From JAJDZL01 sp963663095 (GTDB lineage Bacteria > Pseudomonadota > Gammaproteobacteria > Arenicellales > JAJDZL01), in contig CAXXJB010000001.1 in the NCBI GenBank assembly GCA_963663095.2, positions 2,418,001 to 2,482,000 of the forward strand: DNA of 64,000 bases, read 5' to 3'. Position numbers and translations under genes: made by a program. Of the stretch, positions 45,167 through 54,905 are shown one piece after another. The notes beneath the pieces are model-generated. The model did no database searches. It saw only the letters and a program-made list of their open reading frames with translations, and was not told the origin of the DNA. How positions within the stretch are numbered: the first letter of the stretch is position 1; each line of letters begins with the position of its first letter.

Positions 45167-46141
45167 AATTTCTCCAGTTCTTTATTCACGAAATTTGTGA
45201 TCGGGGTGTTGCAAGCCAACAATTATATATCGACGGATTTAACCGCATTTCAGTACCGAGCGCTAAGGTCATTCGGAGGTTGGTCTGAATTTGGATGGCG
45301 CGCTGAGAAAAACCACTCTGAAGAAAGAAAGGTTACGCGAACATCTAATTCGCGGTGACTTTAGTCAGGTGAAACGAAAAGATGGTGGGTGGAAATGAAT
45401 TGAAGCGTCAAAAAATTCTTCTTTTATATCAAGATGTTACAGAAGAAGTACAATTTAGGGCCAATAAATTGTACTAATTATCAACCCGAAATTACCAATT
45501 TTCTTAAGTTTTCTCAACTTGATTCTTGAACCAATCTAAGCAGGAAATTTTAAGAATTAGCGACCGTCCTGTCCAGTCATGTTTGATCGCAATTTACACT
45601 AAACGAATGAAAACATGCATGTTAAGAAAAACCCGCAAAACTAATTATAACAATTGAAAATTCTAGGGAAAGAATTATTGAGTGAAATCAGTTCTGTATT
45701 TTTCAATTGAGAATCATACCGTTTTGCAATAATTGGAATTTAGGATTTTGTCTGCAGCAAGAAGATGAAAAATGTAGCTTTAGTCTTGGCTATGTAGCCT
45801 GTATGTTTCGCACCATTAGCGATTTCGCTGAATATATGAAAAAAGACCCAATGTAACTTTTCAAAATTTCGAAATTTAACTTTGAACATACCTCTCATTT
45901 TATGGGGGTACTTTCTTCGGGTCGAGTACACCGTCCTGTCTTTGTTCAGAGGTATTCATCTATTAATCTACTTGCCAATCTTACCCAGTCTGAAACAGAA
46001 TTACCATTCTGTTGCAAGCGAGTCGCGGTACATCGACTGTTGATGCTTATTTCACCCCAATTCCGGACATGGACCGAAGCTGTATTCATGATCGATGCAA
46101 CAATTCCGTCTGTGAACTGTGCTAACCGCGAGACCTGACAA
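45167..46141. other. Gene-poor boundary between core genes and the conjugative element
   Basis: These 975 AT-rich bases hold no gene I can support. A 35-codon basic frame at 45291-45398 (TTG start, GGAGG at 45275-45279, ending KRKDGGWK) might be a relic. A 78-codon frame at 45902-46138 has no family features. The region should contain the element's left attachment site if the recombinase at 46142 marks its end. I saw no tRNA and cannot define the repeat without the other end. Confidence 0.45.
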
Positions 46142-46729
46142 TTGCCTTTTGACAAAAAGTTGACGCTGATCGACAGAAAGGGACGAAAGTATCTCACCGT
46201 TACCGAACGCCAATCATTTCTCCAGGCGGCTCGTCAGGCGAAACATCCCGAGATACAGACGTTCGCCCTGATGCTCGCCTACACAGGTTGCCGGATATCC
46301 GAGGCGTTGGCAGTCAGAATGTGTGATGTTGATCTTTACCGCTCTCTGGTCAATATCCAATCGCTTAAACGACGCTCGGAAGTCTGGCGTGAAGTACCTA
46401 TCCCAAGTGAATTTGCAAGAGAGCTGGAATTGACTCACCAGTTGCGAAGACAGCAGACGGCGGCGCGCACCAGAATGACTCGGTTATGGAATTTCTCGCG
46501 TTCTACAGCATATCGAAAAATTACCGGTCTGATGGAAGTGGCGAATGTCACTGGCACACAAGCTACTCCCAAGGGTCTTCGCCATGGTTTTGGCATCGCC
46601 GCCGTCGAGGCCGGCGTGCCATTACCGACCATCGCCGCTGTGCTGGGGCATTCCAGCATCACAACAACCGCGATCTATACCACTGCGGTCGGCAAGGAAG
46701 CAAGGGATCTGCTGCAGAGAATGTGGTAG
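46142..46729 (+). CDS. Short tyrosine recombinase (catalytic domain only)
   Basis: This 195-residue protein is a phage-integrase-family catalytic domain. The first arginine is in TGCRISEAL, a Lys in the beta hairpin (LKRRSEVWREVPIP), GLRHGFG supplies the second Arg and a His, and LGHSSITTTAIYTTAV supplies His and the nucleophile Tyr. The usual box-II His is Lys (PKGLRH). It lacks the N-terminal SAM-like DNA-binding domain, as do many integron-like short integrases. The start is TTG 46142 with a weak ribosome site. It is GC-richer than the flanks and converges on the second recombinase. Confidence 0.82.
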   Translation: MPFDKKLTLIDRKGRKYLTVTERQSFLQAARQAKHPEIQTFALMLAYTGCRISEALAVRMCDVDLYRSLVNIQSLKRRSEVWREVPIPSEFARELELTHQLRRQQTAARTRMTRLWNFSRSTAYRKITGLMEVANVTGTQATPKGLRHGFGIAAVEAGVPLPTIAAVLGHSSITTTAIYTTAVGKEARDLLQRMW

Positions 46730-46855
46730 TGCATTCGACGCACATCTCGACAACAGCGCTGCAGGCCGAGGTTGCTGGCCAGGCACACCGTCGCTACTCG
46801 CGCGGCACCTGGCAAGCAATCTCGATTTCAAGCACTACTCAGATGCCTGAGACGA
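46730..46855. other. Convergent gap between two recombinase genes
   Basis: These 126 GC-rich bases lie between the two recombinase stops. No gene or clear hairpin is seen. An attachment or resolution site here is possible but has no positive evidence. Confidence 0.3.
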
Positions 46856-47770
46856 CTAGATTTCAGTACTGCTCAGTGTGTCCACCAGTACCTTTATCCG
46901 CGAAATTTCCGGATGAATGTACTTCATGGTTGTACGAACGTTCGTATGTCCAAGCAACTGCTGCAACTCCTTGTATTTGCCTTCAGCGGCAAGTTCTGTC
47001 GCCATAGTATGACGTAAACGATGCGCGGAAATTTGAACTCCAGTTGCATAACCTATTCGTTTGAAAAAGTTCGAGACAGTCAGTGGCTGGAGTTTTCCTT
47101 TACATTTGTACCGTGGATTGAACAAACCAATGTCAAATACAAAACGATCTTCGGTATTTTGACTGTCGCCTATCAGCTCCAGAGTACGCGCTTTAACATA
47201 CATCAGATCATTAACCACTGGGTCTGGCAATGGGATTTGCCAGGACCGATTGGTTTTACTGTATTTTGCCCTGAGTTCAATTATTTCAAGATCAAAATCT
47301 ATATCGCGCCACATCAAACCGCAAACTTGTGTGCGTCGCATTCCCGTATAGAAGAGCACCCGTACAAGCAATGACCAAAACCAGTTTGGCTTGTACGGAC
47401 AATCCTCGCATTCTAGATATTTGACGACTTTCCTGATGTTATCCAATGACACTGTTTTCGGCCTCTCATAAGGGACTTGAGCAAAGGGTACGAAATAGTC
47501 TTTCGGTTCTTTGATATATCCTTTAACTACTGCGTATTTCAGGAGGATTCCTATATGCCTCAAATAACTATTCCAGGTGCTAGGACTGGTACCTCTTTCC
47601 TTTAGTTTTTCGCGCCACGTCACGAGACTCTCTCCAGTCACTTGACTGATTTCAGAGATTTTCATCTCCTTTTCGAAGAGTTTTGCGATAAACTCATAAT
47701 TGATTCGGCTCTGATTTGCCAAATCTCTCTCTTCGCCATATTCTTTGGCTACCTTTGATAATTTCTTCAT
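46856..47770 (-). CDS. Site-specific tyrosine recombinase/integrase
   Basis: This full-size tyrosine recombinase of 304 residues has an N-terminal SAM-like core-binding domain (about 20-95). The catalytic domain contains the first Arg in TGMRRTQVCGL, Lys in YSKTNRSW, HRLRHTMATELA and LLGHTNVRTTMKYIHPE with the nucleophile Tyr. The frame is open to 47923, overlapping the TraG-like gene. ATG 47770 (MKKLSKVAKEYG) is chosen because it lies 43 bases after that stop and begins the conserved part. Its position at the end of the conjugation genes makes it the likelier integrase of the element. Confidence 0.85.
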   Translation of the reverse strand: MKKLSKVAKEYGEERDLANQSRINYEFIAKLFEKEMKISEISQVTGESLVTWREKLKERGTSPSTWNSYLRHIGILLKYAVVKGYIKEPKDYFVPFAQVPYERPKTVSLDNIRKVVKYLECEDCPYKPNWFWSLLVRVLFYTGMRRTQVCGLMWRDIDFDLEIIELRAKYSKTNRSWQIPLPDPVVNDLMYVKARTLELIGDSQNTEDRFVFDIGLFNPRYKCKGKLQPLTVSNFFKRIGYATGVQISAHRLRHTMATELAAEGKYKELQQLLGHTNVRTTMKYIHPEISRIKVLVDTLSSTEI

Positions 47771-47813
47771 AATTGCATCCGCATTTAAGATAAAAATAGA
47801 ATTGATGAAACCG

Positions 47814-49364
47814 CTATTTTGCACCAATTCTGAATTTTTGCAGATTTTGCAATCCTGCGGAAGTAGCGACTTGTACGCTCTGATTGATATTTCCCCACCC
47901 ATGAGCCATCGAACTGGCAACACTTGAGCTGACTGAACTAATCAGCAGGAACCACGCGAAAGGTAGTGTGAGGTAAGAAAATAATGTAATCAATCCCAGT
48001 ACAATGTCCTCCGGAGTACCAGTTCCGCCAAACTCCACCACGGATGCGTCCGGATACATGGTGTCAATCAACTTTTCATCAAGAAACGCGGCTACTGCCC
48101 AGAGAGCCGACAAAAACTTCAGTGAGAAAACGATGACAACAGTTCGCACAATGATTGAGGGATTGGTAATCGAGTACGGAACAACCAATGGGATTGAGAT
48201 ATAGACTAGCATCAGCATCAGAGCCTGTGCCATGGGCAGCCCAATTACCACAAGTTCCATGATCACATGAAAGATTGCCGATGCAGCAAGCGCACCGAGC
48301 ACTCCCAAAATCTGCTGTAACCCGTCAATACTGAAAATTTCCATCGAGAACCAGTCAAAGGTTTTGCCGTTGTCGGCGCGATCGACCATCACTCTCGGTG
48401 CTTTGTTGATGACACGACGTAGAAATCGATCCTCATGGTCGATTACTTTGAGTTTTCCAAACAGAGGATCCGTGTCCTCGTACTTTTCGCTAATTCTGTC
48501 GAGATGGGACTGCATCCATGGTGCCAATCTATGAAGTTCCGCTGTCAATCTGGACCGAAGTCCGAGATCTGGATGTGACCACCAGGAATCGCAGTAAGGT
48601 TTTCCTGGTTGGAAATTGTGAATGGAGCCGACAGTTACCCAGATCGGTTTGAATGAGGTTGAGCTATAACTTGTTCCACACGCCTGCACATTCATGCATT
48701 TCTTATAGAAGCCTGGGGTGCTTAGAAACAAATGAGACCCCAGCCAGTCAACCGATTCCTGCAGATTTGTAGGTTTCGGCGGGTTGTCACTGTTCTGATA
48801 CTTGGCCAAGGCGGGTTCATAACAATCGGCGCGAAATTCTCGCATCTCTCGAATCAAGGATTCGTTCTGAATACTTACCTTGGATATGCGCATTAGCATG
48901 GGTCGCATCAATCCAGGATCACCTAGCAGTGTAACCGCGTCCGAGGCAGCATTGGTGATTATGGAAGATGCCTGGTATACCAACCACCAAAGAATCGGAA
49001 CCCTGATTTCACCTGCACTGTGGGTTGAACGCATATATGGGGCATTCGGGTCACCGGCTGTCACCGTTTTTTGCTGCTGTCGATCTCTGTACTCGATCTT
49101 ACTCGGATCAATCGGTACTGCCGGCAAGAAACAGAAAGCAATAATTACGGTTGCGACGTAAATATCATGCTCCATTCGTCGCAGGGAGACGGGTGCTGCG
49201 CTTTTCGATTCCTGACTTTTTATAGGTCCTGCCCAATTTCGATATATCGCGATTAAAAATGGCAAAAAAATGAGTCCGCTTGATGCCAGAATGTGTGCAA
49301 TACTGTTTCCGATATGCCAACCCATCAATGTCGTTGCCAATTCAAAATAGGAATGTACGCTCAT
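47814..49364 (-). CDS. TraG N-terminal-domain conjugative transfer membrane protein
   Basis: This 516-residue inner-membrane protein begins with an aromatic periplasmic lead and spans. A large periplasmic loop (about 85-330) contains several Cys (ADCYEP, KKCMNVQACG, KPYCDSWW) and a WWSHPDLGLRSRL motif. A cluster of C-terminal membrane helices follows (about 345-495). The layout matches the TraG-N proteins that end MPF-G conjugation modules and function in mating-pair stabilisation. It follows the TIGR03755-like gene by 14 bases, so the two are co-transcribed. Confidence 0.78.
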   Translation of the reverse strand: MSVHSYFELATTLMGWHIGNSIAHILASSGLIFLPFLIAIYRNWAGPIKSQESKSAAPVSLRRMEHDIYVATVIIAFCFLPAVPIDPSKIEYRDRQQQKTVTAGDPNAPYMRSTHSAGEIRVPILWWLVYQASSIITNAASDAVTLLGDPGLMRPMLMRISKVSIQNESLIREMREFRADCYEPALAKYQNSDNPPKPTNLQESVDWLGSHLFLSTPGFYKKCMNVQACGTSYSSTSFKPIWVTVGSIHNFQPGKPYCDSWWSHPDLGLRSRLTAELHRLAPWMQSHLDRISEKYEDTDPLFGKLKVIDHEDRFLRRVINKAPRVMVDRADNGKTFDWFSMEIFSIDGLQQILGVLGALAASAIFHVIMELVVIGLPMAQALMLMLVYISIPLVVPYSITNPSIIVRTVVIVFSLKFLSALWAVAAFLDEKLIDTMYPDASVVEFGGTGTPEDIVLGLITLFSYLTLPFAWFLLISSVSSSVASSMAHGWGNINQSVQVATSAGLQNLQKFRIGAK

Positions 49365-49378
49365 AGTCGATACAGCGA

Positions 49379-50800
49379 TTATTTGAGTAGCATTTCTCGA
49401 ATTGCTGTTGCTGATGGCCCCGGTGTGGTGAAGGTGCGATGCGCTCCTAACACGCTAAGAATCGTGTCAGAAACCAATCGTTTACTGATATGTATTTCGA
49501 AGGTCAATCTTTCAATTTCTCGTTCGAGAATTTCGACCTGCTTATGTATGGTCTCAGACACGGTACCTGAATTTTGAATATTGGGTTCCATTAGGCCGCT
49601 GAGTAGTAATCTCCGACCCAAAAAAGCTTTTTCGATGATACGTGCCAATGCAATTTCGCTGGCCAGGCGCGTAATGAGAAATTCTCGGTCTGGAAGATCT
49701 CTGAGAGCGGCAATCAATTCCGGCGATAATGAAATACGATTGCTTCTAAACTGTTCCATTTCCGCGTTTGTCGGTGCTGTTCCTGAAAACACGACTTCGG
49801 TCAACTTGGCATGAACCAGAGCAGTTTCTTCGTCAACTTTCGGAAGAAGGCCAGTTCCCGAGACTGTGGAAGAATTCTCACCGGACTGCATCCGATAGTC
49901 TCCAAGAACATCGGTAATCCATTGACTCGCTAACTCCGGAGTCTGCCAAAGTTGCTGAAGATGCGACTGGCCACCTGAAGAGCTTGAAATTTTCGCGCGC
50001 TTGCAACCGGGATCTTGTTTCAATAATAGACACCAGCCAGCTTCGCTAGTGTCCGTCAGAAGCCAAATGGGATCGGAGCCTTTACATCCCGATTTTTTTC
50101 CCGCAATCCAGTCAATGCATCCATCTGCTTTATCCGCATGACGTTTCGCAACTGTGGCACTTGAACCAAGCGAGGCCTGTTTCTGCCATGCCTGAACTTT
50201 AGAGATTTTCATCAAATCCTGAAATGGGTCACTTCCATCTGCGAGTTCTGTCATAGTCTCTTCGCAGGATTTGACCGAAATATCCCATTTTTTCTCGGCG
50301 CGAACCACATAGTGTTGAAGGAGCTGACACATGCCGGGTTTGGCACGGCAAAGAATATAACCCGGTAAGGCACTTGTTACAGTTTGCGGAATCGCCCCCA
50401 ATGATGTCAGAGTTTCGTTCAGTTGATTCGACAGCATGTCTTGAATGTCGAAGGATGGGCTGAAGCTGCCACAAACTCCACTCGTCAAATTGTTTTTGGT
50501 ACGCAGCCATTTTAGACTGGAGTCATCCGAAGCCGCTGAACTTGTAGCTTTAGTTCCACCCAGTGAATAGTAGAGCGGAAAGTTGGTGATTGACTCGTCA
50601 GCTATCACAACATCTAAGTTGGAAATGATCAAGCCAAGCGAAATCACTCCGATCAATTGCCGAATGTAGTAGGTTAGACTGTAGATTCTCAAGTTTGCAA
50701 ATGGGATATCAAGTCGAATTTCCCAAATTCTACAAGTCGAATTGGTTAACCAAAAGTGATAATGCCGATTGCGATTCGCACAAATATTGATGGCAGTCAA
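49379..50800 (-). CDS. Integrating conjugative element protein, TIGR03755 (PFL_4711) family
   Basis: This TraH-like periplasmic T4SS component has about 437-473 residues. Recognisable blocks are PLYYSLGG, CGSFSPSFDIQDMLSNQLNE, LPGYILCRAKPGMCQLLQ, KSCEETMTELADGSDPF and a long helical C terminus. The frame is open from TTG 50800, but the first ~36 residues look unlike a coding start. A TTG at 50692 would place a signal-like segment (LIGVISLGLIISN) near the N terminus. Normally this gene directly follows the TIGR03756 gene; here 5 kb with four metabolic or transport genes intervenes. Confidence 0.8.
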   Translation of the reverse strand: MTAINICANRNRHYHFWLTNSTCRIWEIRLDIPFANLRIYSLTYYIRQLIGVISLGLIISNLDVVIADESITNFPLYYSLGGTKATSSAASDDSSLKWLRTKNNLTSGVCGSFSPSFDIQDMLSNQLNETLTSLGAIPQTVTSALPGYILCRAKPGMCQLLQHYVVRAEKKWDISVKSCEETMTELADGSDPFQDLMKISKVQAWQKQASLGSSATVAKRHADKADGCIDWIAGKKSGCKGSDPIWLLTDTSEAGWCLLLKQDPGCKRAKISSSSGGQSHLQQLWQTPELASQWITDVLGDYRMQSGENSSTVSGTGLLPKVDEETALVHAKLTEVVFSGTAPTNAEMEQFRSNRISLSPELIAALRDLPDREFLITRLASEIALARIIEKAFLGRRLLLSGLMEPNIQNSGTVSETIHKQVEILEREIERLTFEIHISKRLVSDTILSVLGAHRTFTTPGPSATAIREMLLK

Positions 50801-51139
50801 TCCAATCAGTCCCGACCAATTTTGTAGAACTCTATGATCTATGTTCGAGTTCCAAATTGCGCAATTTCAACACGAATCAAATTCGACGTGTCCCATCGAG
50901 TGGTTAAATTGACCCGAATTCTTGATACGATCTTCGGCAAATAAAAAAACGGTGAAAGAAATCTGTTGATTTGAAACTGTTACTGTACGGCTAAACACCA
51001 AAGATCGACAGCAATTTCTGCTTGATGACATGGAGCTCAACAGTACATTGAACCCCATACTCAACTATATAATCCCCTCGCTACCATAACTATAATTACG
51101 CACAATATTTGCGTTCACAATGAGCTTCAGATCGCTTCC
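50801..51139. other. Divergent intergenic region between conjugation and dapE genes
   Basis: These 339 AT-rich bases hold no recognisable gene. It must carry the promoters of dapE (plus strand) and of the displaced TIGR03755/TraG-N pair (minus strand). No clear box match was settled. Confidence 0.4.
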
Positions 51140-52297
51140 ATGAGTTACGAAACTTCCACCACTGCACTTGCAAAAGAACTGATTCAACAACGGTCGGTCA
51201 CTCCAGATGATGCAGGCTGTCAAACAATCTTGGCCAATCTTTTAGAAAACTTGGGGTATCGAGTTGAGCGAATGAACTTTGGACCGGTATCCAATCTATG
51301 GGCAAGATTAGGTGACGAGTACCCAAATTTGGTTTTTGTCGGACATACTGATGTTGTTCCAACCGGCGATGAGTCAGAGTGGATCTATCCACCGTTTTCC
51401 GCGACAGAAATCGATGGGGTACTTTATGGTCGGGGCGCTGCCGACATGAAAGGCAGTATCGCTGCGATGGTGACAGCTTGCCAAAGATTTCATTCCCGCT
51501 ACGAATCGTTTACTGGGTCCATGTCATTTTTGATTACAAGTGATGAAGAGGGTATTGCAGTAGATGGAACTCAACGCGTTCTTGAGAATCTGAACGCGAG
51601 GTTTGAGAGGATAGACTATTGTCTTGTTGGAGAACCTACTTCGGTTTCAGTATTGGGAGATACGATCAAAATCGGACGACGTGGCTCTCTTTGTTGCGAA
51701 CTTGTTGTCAAGGGCAAGCAAGGACATGTCGCTTATCCACATCTTGCCAATAATCCCATTCACCGTGCAGGTAAATTGATTGCCGGACTTGCTGATATGA
51801 CTTGGCACGATGGAGGGGATGATTTTCCAGATACTACTTTACAAATCTCCAATATCAACGCTGGAGTCGGTGCGGGAAATGTGATTCCAGGTCGATTGGA
51901 CCTATCCATGAATTTTCGATATTCTCCTTCGACAAAAGTTGCCACCCTGATCGACGATGTGGAATCTCTTTGCAGGAGCCTCAATTTGGACTATGAGGCG
52001 AACTGGGATCATTCAGCAGATTCTTACTATACAAGCGAATCATACTTTGCCGATTTAGTCAGCGATGCCATAAGCCGAGTTTTGAAACGTAAACCAAATT
52101 TATCCACCGATGGAGGGACATCTGATGGTCGATTTGTTGCTGCTACTGGTGCCCAAGTAATCGAGTTGGGGCCATTGAATTCGACAATCCACAAAGTCAA
52201 TGAATGTGTCAATACGTCAGATTTGGATTTGCTTTCACAAGTCTACGAGCGAATCATGGAGACAGTGCTATTGGGAAATCGTCATGGGATTGAATGA
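51140..52297 (+). CDS. dapE: Succinyl-diaminopimelate desuccinylase DapE
   Basis: DapE hydrolyses N-succinyl-LL-diaminopimelate in lysine and peptidoglycan precursor synthesis. The 385-residue M20 enzyme has the two-zinc site: H69 and D71 (VGHTDVVPTG), D102 (GAADMKGS), E136/E137 (TSDEEG), GEPTS and a final IHKVNE. TDGGTSDGRFVAATGAQVIELGP is specific for DapE over ArgE. It overlaps the argD-like gene by 14 bases, forming a two-gene unit. It lies inside the conjugation module, where such a gene is unexpected. Confidence 0.92.
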   Translation: MSYETSTTALAKELIQQRSVTPDDAGCQTILANLLENLGYRVERMNFGPVSNLWARLGDEYPNLVFVGHTDVVPTGDESEWIYPPFSATEIDGVLYGRGAADMKGSIAAMVTACQRFHSRYESFTGSMSFLITSDEEGIAVDGTQRVLENLNARFERIDYCLVGEPTSVSVLGDTIKIGRRGSLCCELVVKGKQGHVAYPHLANNPIHRAGKLIAGLADMTWHDGGDDFPDTTLQISNINAGVGAGNVIPGRLDLSMNFRYSPSTKVATLIDDVESLCRSLNLDYEANWDHSADSYYTSESYFADLVSDAISRVLKRKPNLSTDGGTSDGRFVAATGAQVIELGPLNSTIHKVNECVNTSDLDLLSQVYERIMETVLLGNRHGIE

Positions 52298-53507
52298 TTC
52301 GAATCAGGCGACTATTGTTGATCTCGGGCATAAGTCGTATACGCCAAATTACAAACCTCGAGACATCGTATTTCACTCCGGATTCGGCAGTTATCTCCAA
52401 GATTTGGACGGAAACGAATACCTTGATCTAGGCTCCGGAATCGGTGTCAACTGTTTAGGGCATCGACATCCTGAAATTGTTGAGGCATTGAATGATCAGG
52501 CCTCGCGAATCTGGCATACTAGCAACATTTATTTCACCGAACCACCTGTTCGGCTCGCCTCAGAGATAATCGACAGGACATTTGCAGAAAAAATTTTCTT
52601 CTGCAATTCCGGCGCGGAAGCCAATGAAGCGGCAATAAAGGTAGCGCGCAAGTATGCATATGAAAGTTTTGCTTCAGACAAGCGAGTTATTGTCTCATTT
52701 GACGGCTCATTTCACGGTCGAACAATCGGATCCGTCACCGCGACCGCTCAGCCAAAATATCATGAAGGATTCGGTCCATTGCCCGGTGGGTTTCGATATT
52801 GTCCTTTCAATGATCTGGATAGTTTCAAGGCTGCATTGAAAGAAGACGTATGTGCAGTTTTACTTGAACCGATCCAAGGTGAAGGAGGGATACGACCGTT
52901 TTCTGTGAAATTTCTAAAGCAAGTACGAAAACTATGCGACGAGAATCAGTCGTTGCTGATATTTGATGAAATTCAATGTGGTATGGGACGAACGGGAAAA
53001 CTCTTTGCTTATGAATGGGCGGAAGATGTCGTACCTGATATCGTTACAATTGCTAAGGCACTTGGAGGTGGACTTCCAATCGGGGCGACGTTACTTGGTA
53101 GCAAACTCCAAAACACATTGAGTCTCGGGAGTCATGGTTCAACTTTTGGTGGCAATCCCGTGTGTTGTGCCGTGGCCAATGTCGTATTCAAAAAACTAAG
53201 CAGTAAAAATTTTTTGTCGGAGATTAGGACCAAAGGTGAGATTCTGCTAACCCAGTTGACTGAATTGAATCAACGTACAAGGTTTTTTGAGGAAATTCGC
53301 GGTAAGGGTTTGATGATTGGTATGCAAATTGACAAACAATATGGAAATGTCGCTGCTGAAGTCATGCAAAGCTGCTTGGAGGAAGGTCTTCTGATTCTCC
53401 AATCAGGGTCCAATGTCATTCGGCTGTTACCCGCTTTGACGATCAGTGAAAATGAAATCTGTCGCGGCGTTGAATTACTTGGTAAAGCGCTGAAGATGCA
53501 CGTATGA
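52284..53507 (+). CDS. Acetylornithine / succinyldiaminopimelate aminotransferase (ArgD/DapC-like)
   Basis: This 407-residue class III aminotransferase of the ArgD branch has SGAEANEAAIK (109-119), D228 in LIFDEIQCGMGRTG and the PLP lysine K258 in IAKALGGGLPIGA. ArgD enzymes also act as DapC, producing the succinyl-diaminopimelate that DapE cleaves, so the dapE neighbour supports a lysine-pathway role. Arginine synthesis is equally possible by sequence. The frame is open from 52200; ATG 52284 is chosen because GGGA precedes it and the extra residues are not family-like. Confidence 0.88.
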   Translation: MGLNDSNQATIVDLGHKSYTPNYKPRDIVFHSGFGSYLQDLDGNEYLDLGSGIGVNCLGHRHPEIVEALNDQASRIWHTSNIYFTEPPVRLASEIIDRTFAEKIFFCNSGAEANEAAIKVARKYAYESFASDKRVIVSFDGSFHGRTIGSVTATAQPKYHEGFGPLPGGFRYCPFNDLDSFKAALKEDVCAVLLEPIQGEGGIRPFSVKFLKQVRKLCDENQSLLIFDEIQCGMGRTGKLFAYEWAEDVVPDIVTIAKALGGGLPIGATLLGSKLQNTLSLGSHGSTFGGNPVCCAVANVVFKKLSSKNFLSEIRTKGEILLTQLTELNQRTRFFEEIRGKGLMIGMQIDKQYGNVAAEVMQSCLEEGLLILQSGSNVIRLLPALTISENEICRGVELLGKALKMHV

Positions 53508-53532
53508 GCTAAATCGATTCTACCGTTTATTC

Positions 53533-53550
53533 CCTGCTTTCTGAAGCAGG
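53533..53550. terminator. Hairpin between convergent argD-like and potA-like genes
   Basis: Arms CCTGCTT and AAGCAGG pair over 7 bases with the loop TCTG, 26 bases after the argD-like stop. No T run follows on the plus strand. Its place between convergent genes supports a terminator, but the motif is incomplete. Confidence 0.35.
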
Positions 53551-53737
53551 CTATTCGCAGTGTTGCAAAATCGAGGGTTACGACTATTCTGGCAACAGCA
53601 AAGGACTTGAACTTTATAGTGACCAGTTCATCACCAAGCTAAGCCGGTTGTCTTGCGCGATTAGCCAGAGACAATAACAACTTCTAGATCAGTTATTCGA
53701 CGTATGAGAGATAAAGTACGTCACAAAACTTGAACTG

Positions 53738-54844
53738 TCAAACTGTCGACGGCTGGACTGCGTCAAGTGCTCGACAATCTTCAGATTGCCAACCAATTGA
53801 GATTTCCTGGCCATACTCCAAATTAACGTGACCGTGTGAATTTGGGATTTTGACAATAAAATCACTCTGACCGCAAAGACTGACGCGAGTCCGTACATGA
53901 TCACCTAGGTAAATCACTTCTTCAACTTTGGCTGAGACGACATTCGCACAAGTTCCAGGTTCCGGTTGGACAGTAACCCGCTCTGGTCTTAAAGATAGCG
54001 TGGTACGTGAATTTTTACCTTCAATATTAACAACCTTTGCCTGGACAGTGTTTCCGTCCGAAACCTCAACATCACATAAGCCATTGGAAATTTCCTTGAC
54101 AGTTCCGAAGAGAACGTTGTTTTCTCCGATAAACTGTGCGACAAACGCATTTTGCGGTTCTTCGTAGAGATCATCAGGCGGAGCCAATTGCTGAATTATT
54201 CCATCATTGAAAACTGCAATTCGATTCGACATGGTTAATGCTTCACCTTGATCGTGGGTGACGTAGATGACTGTAACATCCAAATTTTCGTGAATATGCT
54301 TGATTTCGTATTGCATCTGCTCACGAAGTTGTTTATCAAGTGCTCCTAACGGTTCGTCCATCAAAACCAGCTTCGGCTCGAAGACAAGTGCCCTCGCCAC
54401 TGCAACTCTTTGTTGCTGACCACCGGAAAGTTGTCCTGGCAGTCTTGCGCCAAACTCACCCAATTGAACCATACTCAGTGCTTTATTCACCCTGTCGTCT
54501 ATTTCTGATGCAGCCAATTTTCTGACACGGAGTGGAAAGGCTAAATTCTCACTCACAGTCATATGCGGGAAGAGGGCGTAATTCTGGAATACCATCCCAA
54601 TGTCACGTTTATGAGGAGAGACGTGATTAATTGGATTTCCATCAAGAATGATCTCGCCATGCGTTGCGGTTTCAAACCCGGCGAGCATCATCAGGCATGT
54701 TGTTTTGCCGGAACCAGAAGGGCCCAGTAAAGTAACGAACTCTCCCTGCGCTACAGAAAGATTCAAGTTCTTGACGACAAGTGTTTCGCCATCATAACTC
54801 TTTTGCACATCAACAAACTGGACATATGATTCTTTTTCATTCAT
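53738..54844 (-). CDS. ABC transporter ATP-binding protein, PotA (spermidine/putrescine) family
   Basis: This 368-residue ATPase has Walker A GPSGSGKTT (41-49), the Q-loop MVFQNYALFPHMTV, signature LSGGQQQRVAVARAL, Walker B LVLMDEPLGALD, switch THDQGEALTMS and a C-terminal TOBE domain (about 285-355). The length and TOBE domain match PotA/FbpC-type importers of polyamines, iron or anions. No permease or binding-protein gene is adjacent, so it is an orphan in this window. It is transcribed toward the argD-like gene. Confidence 0.88.
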   Translation of the reverse strand: MNEKESYVQFVDVQKSYDGETLVVKNLNLSVAQGEFVTLLGPSGSGKTTCLMMLAGFETATHGEIILDGNPINHVSPHKRDIGMVFQNYALFPHMTVSENLAFPLRVRKLAASEIDDRVNKALSMVQLGEFGARLPGQLSGGQQQRVAVARALVFEPKLVLMDEPLGALDKQLREQMQYEIKHIHENLDVTVIYVTHDQGEALTMSNRIAVFNDGIIQQLAPPDDLYEEPQNAFVAQFIGENNVLFGTVKEISNGLCDVEVSDGNTVQAKVVNIEGKNSRTTLSLRPERVTVQPEPGTCANVVSAKVEEVIYLGDHVRTRVSLCGQSDFIVKIPNSHGHVNLEYGQEISIGWQSEDCRALDAVQPSTV

Positions 54845-54905
54845 AACTGTACACCAATGTAGTCTTACTCCTCATCTCGAGTAGTATAGATTATAAGAAG
54901 TAATT

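Noticed and set aside
45902..46138. Possible upstream exon or N-terminal domain of the short recombinase
   Set aside because: The frame ends before 46142 and has no SAM-like domain pattern; short catalytic-only recombinases are a normal class.
45167..46141. tRNA gene as integration target
   Set aside because: No acceptor, anticodon and T-loop arrangement could be found on either strand; the attachment site remains undefined.
46486..47007. 173-codon plus-strand frame across both recombinase genes
   Set aside because: It overlaps two clear recombinases in other frames and resembles no family.
51140..53507. Reading the dapE-argD pair as arginine genes argE-argD
   Set aside because: The GGTSDGRF and IHKVNE pattern of the first protein is typical of DapE, so lysine-pathway use is preferred, though ArgD may serve both.
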